Shown here in pieces: positions 47,908 through 57,029 of a stretch of DNA of 64,000 nt. Each line of letters starts with the position of its first letter. Position 1 is the first letter of the stretch. The position numbers were made by a program, and so were the translations under genes. The stretch is taken from the NCBI RefSeq assembly GCF_039530945.1, contig NZ_BAAAPC010000001.1:248001-312000 (forward strand), in the 5' to 3' direction. The notes beneath the pieces are model-generated. The model was not told the DNA's origin. It did no database searches and saw only the letters and a list, made by a program, of their open reading frames with translations. Source of the DNA: Nocardiopsis_C rhodophaea (GTDB taxonomy: Bacteria > Actinomycetota > Actinomycetes > Streptosporangiales > Streptosporangiaceae).

Positions 47908-49011
47908 ATGGCTGACACGGCCAAGCCGAAGGGCGGCGGAACCGCCAGGACAACGGGTGGCCGCCGGCGGAGTCAGAAGAACACCGCCCCGTCCATCGCC
48001 AACGAGCAGCCCAAAATGCTGCTCGACTACTACCGGCAGATGCTGCTCATCCGCCGGTTCGAAGAGCGCACCGGCCAGGCGTACACGCAGGCCCGCATCG
48101 GCGGCTACTGTCACCTGAACCTGGGCGAGGAGGCCACCGTCGTCGGCCTCGTGACCGCCCTGCAGGAGCGCGATTACCTGTTCACGAACTACCGCGACCA
48201 CGGCTACGCCATCGGCAAGGGCATGAGCCCCCGCCGGGTCATGGCCGAGCTCTACGGGCGCACCACCGGTGTGGCCAAGGGCTGGGGCGGCTCCATGCAC
48301 ATGTACGACACCGAGACCCGCATGCTCGGCGGCTACGGCATCGTCGGCGGGCAGCTCCCGCTGGCCACCGGCGCCGCGCTGGCCGTCTCCTACCGGGGCG
48401 GCGACGAGGTCGTCATGTGCCAGATGGGCGACGGCACCACCAACATCGGCGCCTGGCACGAGTCGCTGAACATCGCCGCGCTGTGGAACCTGCCCATCGT
48501 GTTCGTCGTGATCAACAACTTCACCGGCATGGGCACCACCGTCGACAGGTCCTCCGCCGAACCCGAGCTGTACAAGCGCGGCTCCGCCTTCCAGATCGAG
48601 GGCGTGCGGGTCGACGGCCGCGACGTGCTCGCCGTGCGCGACACCGCCAGCGACCTGGTCGAGCGCGCCCGCTCCGAGCAGCGCCCCTACCTGCTTGAGG
48701 CGACCAGCTACCGGATGAAGGGCCACTCCGTGGTCGACCCGGCCAAGTACCGGACCAAGGAGCAGGTCGAGGAGGCCAAGGCCAACGACCCGGTGCTGGC
48801 CTTCGAGACCCAGCTGGAAGAGGCCGGGGTCCTCACCGAGGAGATCAAGAAGGAGATCGCGGAGTCGGTCAAGGCCGAAGTCACCGACGCCGCGGACTTC
48901 GCGGAGAACAGCCCGCAGCCCGACGTGTCCACGCTGTTCGACTACACCTACGCCACCCCCGTGGCGAACGAGTCGCGCCGTATGCCCGCCGACCCGGTGT
49001 TCGCCGAGTAG
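47908..49011 (+). CDS. pdhA: Pyruvate (or branched-chain 2-oxoacid) dehydrogenase E1 alpha subunit
   Basis: 367 residues. The thiamine-diphosphate/Mg motif is GDGTTNIGAWHESLNIAALWNLPIVFVVINN in register, near residues 172-202. FTNYRDHGYAIGKG and GWGGSMHMYD form the active-site entrance, and YRMKGHSVVDPAKYR is the phosphorylation-loop region. It decarboxylates pyruvate and transfers hydroxyethyl to the E2 lipoyl. A Lys/Arg/Thr-rich N-terminal tail of ~30 residues precedes the domain. The ATG at 47908 has GAAAGG about 8 bases upstream. First gene of a three-gene operon. Confidence 0.93.
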   Translation: MADTAKPKGGGTARTTGGRRRSQKNTAPSIANEQPKMLLDYYRQMLLIRRFEERTGQAYTQARIGGYCHLNLGEEATVVGLVTALQERDYLFTNYRDHGYAIGKGMSPRRVMAELYGRTTGVAKGWGGSMHMYDTETRMLGGYGIVGGQLPLATGAALAVSYRGGDEVVMCQMGDGTTNIGAWHESLNIAALWNLPIVFVVINNFTGMGTTVDRSSAEPELYKRGSAFQIEGVRVDGRDVLAVRDTASDLVERARSEQRPYLLEATSYRMKGHSVVDPAKYRTKEQVEEAKANDPVLAFETQLEEAGVLTEEIKKEIAESVKAEVTDAADFAENSPQPDVSTLFDYTYATPVANESRRMPADPVFAE

Positions 49012-49026
49012 ATAAGGAGCGGGTAC

Positions 49027-50025
49027 ATGTCCGTGATCACCTACCGCCAGGCTCTCCGCGACACGCTGCGCGCCGAGATGCACCGCGACGAGAACGTGCT
49101 CCTCATGGGTGAGGAGATCGGGGTCTTCGAGGGCTCCTACAAGATCACCGAGGGGCTGCTCAAGGAGTTCGGCGAGCGCCGCGTCCGCGACACCCCCATC
49201 GCCGAGGAGGGCTTCGTCGGCGCCGCGGTCGGCGCGGCCATGCTGGGCCTGCGGCCGGTCGTCGAGCTCATGACGATCAACTTCTCGCTGATCGCGATCG
49301 ACCAGATCATCAACCACGCCGCCAAGATCTACGGCATGTTCGGCGGGCAGACGAGCGTGCCGATGGTCATCCGCACCCCGGGCGGGGGCGGCCAGCAGCT
49401 CGGTGCCACGCACTCGCAGAACATCGAGCTGTTCTACTCCTTCATCCCCGGCCTGAAGGTGCTTGCCCCGAGCACCCCGGCCGAGGCCGCCTCGATGCTG
49501 CGCGCCGCCATCCGCGACGACGACCCGGTCCTCTTCCTGGAGAACCTGGGCCTGTACAACACCAAGGGCGAGGTGCCCGAGGATGACGACACCGTCGCCG
49601 AGATCGGCCGCGCCGCGGTGACACGCGAGGGCACCGACGTCACCCTCATCGGCTACTCCCGGATGGCCATGGTCACCAGCCAGGTCGCCGAGAAGCTCGC
49701 CGAAGAGGGCATCAGCTGCGAGGTCGTCGACCTGCGCAGCCTGCGTCCCCTCGACCGTGAGACGATCGTGGAGTCGGTGCGCAAGACCGGGTCCGCCGTC
49801 ATCGCCGAGGACGACTGGCTCACCTACGGCATCGGCGCCGAGATCGCCGCCTCCATCCAGGAGGGCGCGTTCGACTTCCTCGACGCTCCCGTTCGCCGGG
49901 TCGCCATGGCCGAGGTGCCCATGCCGTACGCCAAGCCGCTGGAGACCGCTGCTCTCCCGTCGGTCGAGTCGATCACCACCGTCGTCAAGGAGACCCTGAA
50001 CGCCGTGGGCCGGCGGGTCGGGTAA
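49027..50025 (+). CDS. pdhB: Pyruvate (or branched-chain 2-oxoacid) dehydrogenase E1 beta subunit
   Basis: 332 residues, normal for the family. The N-terminus reads ITYRQALRDTLRAEMHRDENVLLMGEEIG. DTPIAEEGFVGAAVGAAMLGLRPVVE and the transketolase C-domain (GTDVTLIGYSRM, EVVDLRSLRPLDRETI) follow. With E1 alpha it forms the alpha2beta2 E1 heterotetramer. The ATG at 49027 has AAGGAG about 8 bases upstream, 15 bases after the pdhA stop. Substrate preference between pyruvate and branched-chain 2-oxoacids cannot be settled from sequence by eye. Confidence 0.93.
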   Translation: MSVITYRQALRDTLRAEMHRDENVLLMGEEIGVFEGSYKITEGLLKEFGERRVRDTPIAEEGFVGAAVGAAMLGLRPVVELMTINFSLIAIDQIINHAAKIYGMFGGQTSVPMVIRTPGGGGQQLGATHSQNIELFYSFIPGLKVLAPSTPAEAASMLRAAIRDDDPVLFLENLGLYNTKGEVPEDDDTVAEIGRAAVTREGTDVTLIGYSRMAMVTSQVAEKLAEEGISCEVVDLRSLRPLDRETIVESVRKTGSAVIAEDDWLTYGIGAEIAASIQEGAFDFLDAPVRRVAMAEVPMPYAKPLETAALPSVESITTVVKETLNAVGRRVG

Positions 50026-50041
50026 AGGGGAATAGCACACG

Positions 50042-51343
50042 ATGAGCGACATCTACATGCCGCGCCTCTCCGACACTATGGAGGAAGGCGTCATCAGCTC
50101 CTGGGTCAAGAACGTCGGCGACAAGGTCGAGACCGGTGACGTGCTGGTCGAGATCGAAACCGACAAGGCCGTCATGGAGTACGAGGCCTACGAGGACGGC
50201 TACCTCGTCAAACAGTCGGTGAGCGCGGGCGACACCGTGCCGATCGGCGCCGTCATCGGTGTCATCGCCGACAGCCCGGACGCCGTTCCGGAGGAGTCCG
50301 CCCCGGCCGCCGCCCCCGCCGAGAAGGCGGAGGAGGCTCCGGCCGCGGAGGCCGCGGAGGCCGCGGAGGCCGCTGCCCCGGCCGCCACCGCCCCCGCTGA
50401 AGCCGCTCCCGCGGCCCCGTCGGTTAACGGCGCCGCCGCGCGTCCGCGCACCTCCCCGCTGGCCCGCCGCCTGGCCAAGGAGTACGGCCTGGACATCGAG
50501 AAGATCTCCGGGTCGGGCCCGAAGGGCCGCATCGTGCGCGCCGACATCGAGGCCGCCGCCAAGCAGCAGGCCGCCCAGGCCCCCGCTGCCGCCCCGGCCG
50601 CTCAGGCCGCTCAGGCTCCGGCGGGTGCGCCGCAGGAGGCGTTCGACGACGGGCGCGCCTCGGAGGAGCTCAAGGTCAGCAACGTGCGCAAGGTCATCGC
50701 GCGCCGCCTGACCCAGAGCAAGCAGGAGGTCCCGCACTTCTACCTGCGCCGCACGATCGACGCCGAGGCGCTCAAGGCGTTCCGCGCGCAGATCAACGAG
50801 CAGCTCGCCGACACCGGCGTCAAGGTCAGCTTCAACGACCTGATCGTCAAGGCGGCGGCCACCACGCTGCGCTCGCACCCGGAGGTGAACACCTCCTGGG
50901 TCGACGACAAGCTGCTCCAGCACAACCGGATCAACGTGGGTGTCGCCGTCGCGGTGGACGCCGGACTCGTCGTTCCGGTCCTGCACGACACGGACAAGAC
51001 GCCGCTGTCGGAGATCAGCACCAAGACCCGCGAACTGGCCGGCAAGGCCCGCGACAACAAGCTGAAGCCGCAGGAGATGAGCGGCGGCACGTTCAGCGTC
51101 AGCAACCTGGGCATGTTCGGCATCGACAGCTTCGCCGCCGTCATCAACCCCCCGGAGGCCGCCATCCTCGCGGTGGGCGCGATGAAGCAGGAGGCCGTGG
51201 TGCGCGACGGCGAGATCGTCGCCCGCAACACCATCGCCCTGGAACTGTCGGTCGACCACCGCGCGGTCGACGGCGCCGTCGGCGCCGCCTTCCTCAAGGA
51301 CCTCGCCGAGGTTCTGGAGAACCCGATGCGGATCATCCTGTAG
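50042..51343 (+). CDS. pdhC: Dihydrolipoamide acyltransferase (E2)
   Basis: 433 residues in three parts. A single lipoyl domain carries Lys42 in IETDKAVMEYEA. An Ala/Pro/Glu-rich linker leads to a peripheral subunit-binding domain (RTSPLARRLAKEYGLDI...KGRIVRADIE). A second Ala/Gln/Pro linker leads to the catalytic domain ending in SVDHRAVDGAVGAAFL, with the HRxxDG active site. It transfers the acyl group from lipoyl to CoA and forms the complex core. The ATG at 50042 lies 16 bases after pdhB. No E3 gene follows, so dihydrolipoamide dehydrogenase is encoded elsewhere. Confidence 0.95.
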   Translation: MSDIYMPRLSDTMEEGVISSWVKNVGDKVETGDVLVEIETDKAVMEYEAYEDGYLVKQSVSAGDTVPIGAVIGVIADSPDAVPEESAPAAAPAEKAEEAPAAEAAEAAEAAAPAATAPAEAAPAAPSVNGAAARPRTSPLARRLAKEYGLDIEKISGSGPKGRIVRADIEAAAKQQAAQAPAAAPAAQAAQAPAGAPQEAFDDGRASEELKVSNVRKVIARRLTQSKQEVPHFYLRRTIDAEALKAFRAQINEQLADTGVKVSFNDLIVKAAATTLRSHPEVNTSWVDDKLLQHNRINVGVAVAVDAGLVVPVLHDTDKTPLSEISTKTRELAGKARDNKLKPQEMSGGTFSVSNLGMFGIDSFAAVINPPEAAILAVGAMKQEAVVRDGEIVARNTIALELSVDHRAVDGAVGAAFLKDLAEVLENPMRIIL

Positions 51344-51365
51344 TCGCCCACCAGGCCAGCCACCG

Positions 51366-51401
51366 ACGCCCGGCTCCCGGTTCATTCCGGGGGCCGGGCG
51401 T
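51366..51401. terminator. pdh operon terminator
   Basis: 15-base arms (51366-51380 and 51387-51401) with one non-Watson-Crick pair and a 6-base loop, then a short T run, 23 bases after the pdhC stop. Confidence 0.75.
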
Positions 51402-51460
51402 TTCGCGTTCGGTCCGGGCCGTTTCGTCCCCTTCCAGCCGAGCCCCTGGCCACCAGCCCG

Positions 51461-51476
51461 GGTTACACGTGAAACA
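51461..51476. promoter_or_regulatory. Possible degenerate parS (ParB-binding) site
   Basis: GGTTACACGTGAAACA matches 14 of 16 bases of the actinomycete parS consensus TGTTTCACGTGAAACA, and the right half is perfect. It lies in a 326-base intergenic stretch (51344-51669) that otherwise holds only the pdh terminator and the next gene's leader. A single imperfect match may be chance. Confidence 0.35.
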
Positions 51477-51669
51477 TGCACGCGGCCGCCCGCGTGCCCG
51501 CGACCGCCGTCTTCCCGGCAAGATCACGGTTGGCTTCCCGTCTTCGCGCCTCAGTGGCCGACGGGCCACCGCATGCGTCAGGCTGACTCTCGTACGGCTA
51601 CGACCGATGGTGACTCCCCGATCACCGAACGGGCCGTCCGCATCTGTGCCGACCAGATAGAGAGCCCCC

Positions 51670-52173
51670 ATGATGATCGCCTCTCACCAACCGGCCGGGG
51701 CCGAACCGATCATGGCCTCCGCAGCCATCGTTCCAGGACCGGACTGGACCCTGACCTTCGTGCTCCTGAACAGCGGCGTACACACGGGGCACTGGTCACT
51801 CCCCGAGGGCCCCATCGGCCCCGGCGAGAGCGCCGAACAGGCCGCCCGCCGCGAAGCCGAAACCAACGCTGGAGTCCGCCCGGGTCCTCTGGCCCCCACC
51901 GGCATCTACGACGTCCACGGCCGCGTCGACGGTCTGCCCTACCGCTTCCGCCTGCACGTCTATCGCGCTCTGCAACCCTGCACGGTCGCGGACGACTTCG
52001 CCCCCAACCCCACCGACATCGCCAAGGTCGGCCAGGCCCACCCCCACGACATCCTGCCGCACCCCACCCACATGCGGATCCTCAACGACGCGGGCCTCGC
52101 CGACTTCGACCCGGTCCTCGTCCAGCGGCTGCTGGAAACCGACGGGGTGGCCGTGACACGCCAAGACATCTAG
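51670..52173 (+). CDS. Nudix-fold protein with a degenerate Nudix box
   Basis: 167 residues. The Nudix-box region reads GPIGPGESAEQAARREAETNAGV. Spacing and the first Gly, Glu and RE fit the GX5EX7REUXEEXGU consensus, but the two metal-binding Glu residues are Thr-Asn. Catalysis in the usual way is therefore unlikely. The flanking beta-strands (LTFVLLNSG, LPYRFRLHVYRAL) fit the fold. Two ATG codons in a row at 51670 serve as start. It could be a nucleotide-sensing or decayed protein. No functional link to pdh is apparent. Confidence 0.6.
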   Translation: MMIASHQPAGAEPIMASAAIVPGPDWTLTFVLLNSGVHTGHWSLPEGPIGPGESAEQAARREAETNAGVRPGPLAPTGIYDVHGRVDGLPYRFRLHVYRALQPCTVADDFAPNPTDIAKVGQAHPHDILPHPTHMRILNDAGLADFDPVLVQRLLETDGVAVTRQDI

Positions 52174-52321
52174 ACGGGTGCCCGGAGTTCGCTTTACCGT
52201 CTCTCGATACCTGCGCGCACGGGGCTACGGGCACTCCGGCGCTCTCTCCCCAGGACGACCGGCACCGCCGTCCTCGCGGTGGACCAAGCGCACGGCGTGG
52301 TCGACGTCCCGCTGCTCGTCC

Positions 52322-52837
52322 TACAACGGCGACAAGGACGCGTTCGAGGCAAGCCGAACGGTACTGGAGGTTCTCACCGCCACCGACTTCCGAGGAACGG
52401 ACCCCGGGTTGGCGCAGGTCTACTACCAGGTGGTGATGAACCTCTTCTGGACCAGCATGACCTCGTTCGTGCACTCGGTGGCGCTGGCGCGTGCCGAGGG
52501 GATCCCGGTGCAGACGATCGTCCCCTACCTTGCCCAAGCCAATGACATGCCGACCTTCTACCGGGAGCTCGGCGAGGAGATCGCCGCGGCTGCCTTTCTT
52601 GGTGAGTTGGAACGTCTGTCGATGGACGCCGCCAGTGCCAAGCACGTGCTACACACCACCCGCGACGCCGGGGTCGACGACACACTGCCGGGCGCGGTCA
52701 TGTCGATCACGCGGCGCGGACTGGACGCGGGGTTCCACGACCGTTCCTTCAGCATCCTGGTCAACCTGATGGGCAAGAAGAGTGTGGTGGAGGATAAAGG
52801 ACCTGTCGACACTTCATCGAAAGCGGCTCACAGGTGA
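52322..52837 (+). pseudogene. Imine-reductase-like C-terminal fragment lacking the NADPH-binding domain
   Basis: About 170 residues from YNGDKDAFE onward match the helical dimerisation domain of imine reductases/6-phosphogluconate-dehydrogenase-like enzymes: LFWTSMTSFVHSVALARAEGIPV, YLAQANDMPTFYRELG, MDAASAKHVLHTTRDAGVD and RGLDAGFHDRSFS. The Rossmann domain that should precede it is absent. Sequence before 52322 is unrelated in this frame, with a possible frame change close to YNGD. No good ribosome-binding site is present. I read it as a truncated relic. Confidence 0.7.
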
Positions 52838-53334
52838 ACCAGCGGCTTCTCCCTGAATCCCCGTCCAAGCCGGGGCTCGCGATCACTCCTGATGCCGTTC
52901 GTTTGATTTACCAAGCCTTCTTCGGCCCTAACCGACCAACGAAAAACTTATCCTCATAAGGCAGGGGACACGGGCTGGCTTCTGACTTACCGGCCCGGGT
53001 GCTGGCTGTGGACCATGTCTCGCCGCTCCCTCCCACGCGCGGCTGCCGGCCCGCAGGAGGCGGAAGCCGATCAGAATATTCACTTCCTGACCACCCTTGC
53101 TGAGACCACGGGACGCATGAATTACCGCCGGGGGATTTTCGGGGCGCTCAGAGGATGGAGCAGGGGCGGCATCGCCGAGGAATCGCTATCCCGCGGAAGC
53201 CAGCGAAATTCAGGGGCGATCTCCAAGGAGAATTCGAGTACACCGTGGGTGACGGAGAAGGCGGCGGTGGGGGTGGGTGCCGCGCGGCACCCACCCCCAC
53301 CGCCGCATGTCCGCGCTCGCGCGCGATGCTCCCG
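52838..53334. other. Intergenic region with a 46-base palindrome
   Basis: 497 bases without a supported gene. The main structure is a near-perfect palindrome at 53261-53306, with 22-base GC-rich arms around CG, just downstream of the minus-strand gene at 53335. It is a likely terminator for that gene, or a cruciform-forming site. Confidence 0.55.
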
Positions 53335-53673
53335 TCATCTGGCGAAGGCCTGACCGGGGTCGCCGGTCGCTGGCGTGCGGCCACCCGTAGCCAGGTGAAC
53401 CGCCCCGGTTCCACTGGTGACGCGCCAGTTCCCCGAAAGCACGCCGCGCGCGGGCAGGAACTCACGTTCGGATGGGAGGGTGACGTCGTCGGCCGAGTCG
53501 ACGGCGGTGAACAGGCACCATCCCTTCCCCGTCACCTTGCACGCCCACAAGCGCGCACTTTCGGGGATGAAGTCCGGCACTTCCTCGTCCGACTCCAGAT
53601 GGATGCCACGGCGCTCGGCCTCCTTCCGGATCACACTCCGCGCGTGTTCGGCTAACGTCAGCTGTTCCACCAT
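53335..53673 (-). CDS. Hypothetical protein
   Basis: 112 residues, no family recognised. The N-terminal part is helical and charged (EHARSVIRKEAERRGIHLESDEEVPDF in register). A Trp/Cys-containing strand region (LWACKVTGKGWCLFTAVDS) follows. The ATG at 53673 has GGGAG five bases upstream, and codon use is moderately biased, so I think it is expressed. It may belong with the accessory genes to its right, which run the same way. Confidence 0.5.
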   Translation of the reverse strand: MVEQLTLAEHARSVIRKEAERRGIHLESDEEVPDFIPESARLWACKVTGKGWCLFTAVDSADDVTLPSEREFLPARGVLSGNWRVTSGTGAVHLATGGRTPATGDPGQAFAR

Positions 53674-53940
53674 CACACTCCCAGTCAGCGTCGCCACGGC
53701 CCACCCCGAGGACTGTAGGGCGACTCCGAGGCAGGATTCGACGGCTCACAGTTACCAGAGGTCAAGCTCGGGCGGCGACCCACCATGGCGTTGACGTCGA
53801 CGCTGCCGAGTTCCCGTGTCGCGTGCGTGGTCGCGGATTCCCACAGGGTGTGGACGGTCTGCCCCAGTACCCTGCATCGACCGCCGCCGACCGATTGGCC
53901 AAGAGGATCGGTCGATGGAGAGACGGAACGGGCGATCGGG

Positions 53941-56127
53941 TCACCGCATTCGGGCGATCTTCGCCTCGATCTCGTCGGCGCGTGGATCGTCGGCCGACCG
54001 AAGGATGTCGAGAGCCGCGCCGAGGTGCATGCGCGCCTGGGCCATGTCTCCCAGGGCGAAGAACGACTCGCCCGTTCCGATGAGGGCGACGGATTCGCTG
54101 CTGCGGTCCTGGAGCCCCTGGAATACCTCGACCGCCGCGCGGTACTCCGCCACGGCCTCGGGATGGCGCCGGGCCGACGCCAGCACGGAGGCGGTGGAAC
54201 ACCCGCTCCACGCGATACTCCACGTGTCGGCGATCTCGGTGAAGATGGCCCGCGCGGTATCACAGTGCTCAAGAGCCTGGTCGATGTTGCCCAGCGAGCG
54301 CTCGCACTCGGCGAGGCTCAGCAGCGCCATGCCTTCTCCGCGGCGCTCACCGGCACAGCGGAAGGCGTCAATCGCGCGGCGGAGGAGCGCGGGGGCGTTG
54401 CCGTCGCGCACCTGCTCCCAGCGGATCAGGCCGGTCTGGCGGAGCGCGAACCCCTCGATCCAGCCGTCGCCGAGGCTCTGGTTCGCAGTGAGCGTCGCCG
54501 CGTAGTGGTCAAGGGCCGTCGCCAGGTCGCCGCGTAGCCATTCGGCGTCGCCGAGACCGAGCAGGTTGCGCGCCTCGCCGCGGCGGTCGCCGAGCGATCG
54601 CGCGGCGGCCAGCCCCCACAGGTGGATCTGCTTCCACTCCTCTAAATGCCGGTGCATCTCGAAGAGGGGGTAGGCGGCCACCGGCAGCCGCCAGGCGAGC
54701 TCGAACAGGCCCTGTTCTAGCGTCATCCGCACGGCCGCAACGATGTTGGTGCGCTCGCCTTCGAACCAGTCGAGGGCGGCCGTGGCGGAGTCGAATTCGC
54801 ACGGATCCACGGTCAGCGGCTCGCCAGCCGGAATATCGACGGACCGGAAGTTGGGCATCACCGCTCGAACCGCATTACGCACACCGCCCAGATACCACGT
54901 GACGCTACGGCGGAGCGCCCGGTCGCGTTCCTCTCCCCGTTCTTCCTCCTGGATCCTCTCCACCGCATAGAGCCGCAGCAGATCATGGAGCCGGTAGCGG
55001 TCATCGCCGATTCTCTGCAGCATGTTCGCCCCTACAAGCTGCTCAAGGAGGGGAGCACCTTCCCGCGGGGTGAGCCCTGCGGCCGCAGCGCAGGCAGCCG
55101 AACCGAAGTCGCCACCAGGGTGCAGGCCAAGGCAGCGGAACAACCGGGCGGAGTCAGGAGCCAAGGCCGTGTAGGAGGCGGAGAACACCGCCCGGACATC
55201 GCTGAGCTCGTCGTCCGATGTGCCGAGGGCTTCCAGCCGCCGGTCCTCAGCGGCAAGCCCCTCGGCCATCGAGCGCAGGGACGCGTCTGGGCGGCTGATC
55301 AACCGTTCGGCGAGAATGCGAAGCGCCAGGGGTAAATGGGCGCAGTGCGCGACGAGGCTCCGCGCCGCGTCAGGCTCGGCATCGATGCGGTCCGCGCCGA
55401 CAGCGCTCCTCAACAGGGCGAGGGCTTCCTCCGCGCCGAGGGTGCTCAGCGTCATGCGCCGAGCTCCTTCCCGGGCCACGAGTCCGGGAAGTGCACTGCG
55501 GCTGGTGACGAGGACCATACAGCCGGGCGAGGCCGGCAACAGGGGGCGAACCTGCTCGGCCGACACGACGTCGTCGATGACAATGAGCACGCGCTTTCGA
55601 TCGAGCTTGGATCGAAACAGGGCGGCCCTTCCGTCGAGGTCCAGAGGGACACTTTCAGGAGGCACGCCGAGTGCCTGGAGCAGCGAGCCGAGCGCTTCGG
55701 AGGCGTCCAGATGGGCGCCGGGCCCGTAACCCCGCATGTTGACGTAGAGGTCGCCATCGTCGAACCGGGAGCGGACTCGATGCGCCCAGTGGACGGCCAG
55801 CGCGGTCTTCCCGATCCCGGGCGCCCCGCCGATGGCCGAGATGACCACCGATGTGGCCGTCCCCTCAGGCACGCCGCCCTCTGGCGCGGATAGCAGCTCG
55901 TCAAGCCGAGACAGTTCCGCCGCCCGGTTGACGAACCCGGCGGGCGTCATGGGCAGCTGCCGCGGGGTGGACTGCGATGCGTGCGCCGCCGCCGTGACGT
56001 GCACGCCGCCATGGATCGCTTCGGCCTGCACGATGGCGTCGGCGCTGCCGCGAACGGTATTGCGGGTCTCACGACGGGAGCAGGGGTCGTACTCCCCACA
56101 CCCATCCCTACCGGTTCGGTCAGTCAT
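53941..56127 (-). CDS. NB-ARC/TPR signalling protein (AfsR-like, without a DNA-binding domain)
   Basis: 728 residues. An N-terminal low-complexity segment has the 'VQAEAIHGGVHV' element common in this actinomycete group. The NTPase has an intact P-loop, GAPGIGKTA, a Walker B-like VLIVIDDV and a GCMVLVTSRS sensor. A winged-helix part (RLFRCLGLHPGGDF) follows, then about five TPR-like repeats to the C-terminus (for example ARNLLGLGDAEWLRGDLATALDHY). Such STAND proteins act as ligand-gated switches in regulation or defence. There is no output domain here, so partners must act downstream; DUF6879 lies next to it on the same strand. Confidence 0.85.
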   Translation of the reverse strand: MTDRTGRDGCGEYDPCSRRETRNTVRGSADAIVQAEAIHGGVHVTAAAHASQSTPRQLPMTPAGFVNRAAELSRLDELLSAPEGGVPEGTATSVVISAIGGAPGIGKTALAVHWAHRVRSRFDDGDLYVNMRGYGPGAHLDASEALGSLLQALGVPPESVPLDLDGRAALFRSKLDRKRVLIVIDDVVSAEQVRPLLPASPGCMVLVTSRSALPGLVAREGARRMTLSTLGAEEALALLRSAVGADRIDAEPDAARSLVAHCAHLPLALRILAERLISRPDASLRSMAEGLAAEDRRLEALGTSDDELSDVRAVFSASYTALAPDSARLFRCLGLHPGGDFGSAACAAAAGLTPREGAPLLEQLVGANMLQRIGDDRYRLHDLLRLYAVERIQEEERGEERDRALRRSVTWYLGGVRNAVRAVMPNFRSVDIPAGEPLTVDPCEFDSATAALDWFEGERTNIVAAVRMTLEQGLFELAWRLPVAAYPLFEMHRHLEEWKQIHLWGLAAARSLGDRRGEARNLLGLGDAEWLRGDLATALDHYAATLTANQSLGDGWIEGFALRQTGLIRWEQVRDGNAPALLRRAIDAFRCAGERRGEGMALLSLAECERSLGNIDQALEHCDTARAIFTEIADTWSIAWSGCSTASVLASARRHPEAVAEYRAAVEVFQGLQDRSSESVALIGTGESFFALGDMAQARMHLGAALDILRSADDPRADEIEAKIARMR

Positions 56128-56145
56128 GGTGATCGAGTCAGCTGC

Positions 56146-56721
56146 TCACTGGGAGCGCATGGCAGCGTCGAAGCGCTTCGCATACTCGACGAACGGAATC
56201 GACATGTGCATGGCCCGATCCCTCCACACGTTCGCGGCGACGATCTGCTCAGAGTCGTCGACTAGTTCGGGCGGCAACATCGCGCCTTCCGGGGTGTAGC
56301 GCATCAGGACCAGGTGGTGAGAGTCGAAAAGCCAGTAGTCCAGACATGGAATCCCTTGGGGCCACTCCCCCTCCTTCACTGGCAGGATGCGGATGTCCTC
56401 ACCAGCCGCAACATTGGGCTGGTAGGCCCACACACATTCGAATCGCACATAGTCCGTTAACGGTTCGACCACAACATGCACGCGACTGTGTTTTCGTCCC
56501 TCACGAACCTTTTGTCTCAGGGAATGCCCCCATGCGTCCAGGGCTGACGAGGGGCCCAGGTCCTTGCCTTGCAGGAAGCGCCTAAAATGCTCCTCCTCAT
56601 AAGTCATGTCGTACTTCTGCAGTGTCTCCAGCCGGAATGCCGTGTGGAGGAAGTCCGTGAAGAACCGGTCGAACTCCTCCTCACTGACCGGGCGGCCGCG
56701 CTGCCCCTGGGCCGCCGTCAC
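56146..56721 (-). CDS. DUF6879-family protein
   Basis: 191 residues. The family pattern is visible: FRLETLQKYDMTYEEEHFRRFLQG, a mid part with VHVVVEPLTDYVRFECVWAYQPN, then the C-terminal LDYWLFDSHHLVLMRY. These proteins are abundant in actinomycetes, often next to helix-turn-helix or NB-ARC genes, and have no settled function. ATG 56721 overlaps the stop of the small upstream gene (ATGA), showing coupling. It lies 18 bases before the NB-ARC gene, so all three probably form one operon. Confidence 0.8.
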   Translation of the reverse strand: MTAAQGQRGRPVSEEEFDRFFTDFLHTAFRLETLQKYDMTYEEEHFRRFLQGKDLGPSSALDAWGHSLRQKVREGRKHSRVHVVVEPLTDYVRFECVWAYQPNVAAGEDIRILPVKEGEWPQGIPCLDYWLFDSHHLVLMRYTPEGAMLPPELVDDSEQIVAANVWRDRAMHMSIPFVEYAKRFDAAMRSQ

Positions 56722-56939
56722 TGAGCCCCACCCTGCCGGTACCTCTCTATAGCGCGAAGGACGATGTCCGGGGAGATCCGCACAGCCGCCTCGTTCGGGA
56801 GAAGGTTCTGCAGCTCCGACATGTCCGGGCCGTCCAACTGCTGTCCCTGAACGACCAGCTCACCTGAGTCCGAAAGGTAAACCGACGGGCAGCCCTGAAC
56901 GCCTGATTTGTCGTCCTTGAAGAGCAAGGTGAGACGCAT
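56718..56939 (-). CDS. Small protein coupled to the DUF6879 gene
   Basis: 73 residues, family unknown to me. It starts with MRLTLLFKDDKSGVQGCPSV, then GELVVQGQQLDG and NEAAVRISPDIVLRAIERY; a compact alpha/beta protein is likely. The ATG at 56939 has GGGGGAG five bases upstream, and its stop overlaps the DUF6879 start. Small proteins of this size preceding DUF6879 recur in actinomycetes, so a joint role is inferred. Confidence 0.7.
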   Translation of the reverse strand: MRLTLLFKDDKSGVQGCPSVYLSDSGELVVQGQQLDGPDMSELQNLLPNEAAVRISPDIVLRAIERYRQGGAQ

Positions 56940-57029
56940 GGTTCTCCCCCTGGGGGCGCTATGGAATATTTTGGAACGCTCACCCTAACACGGGGCTCCT
57001 CAGCGAGTCCGCGCCATGGCCGAACCTGG

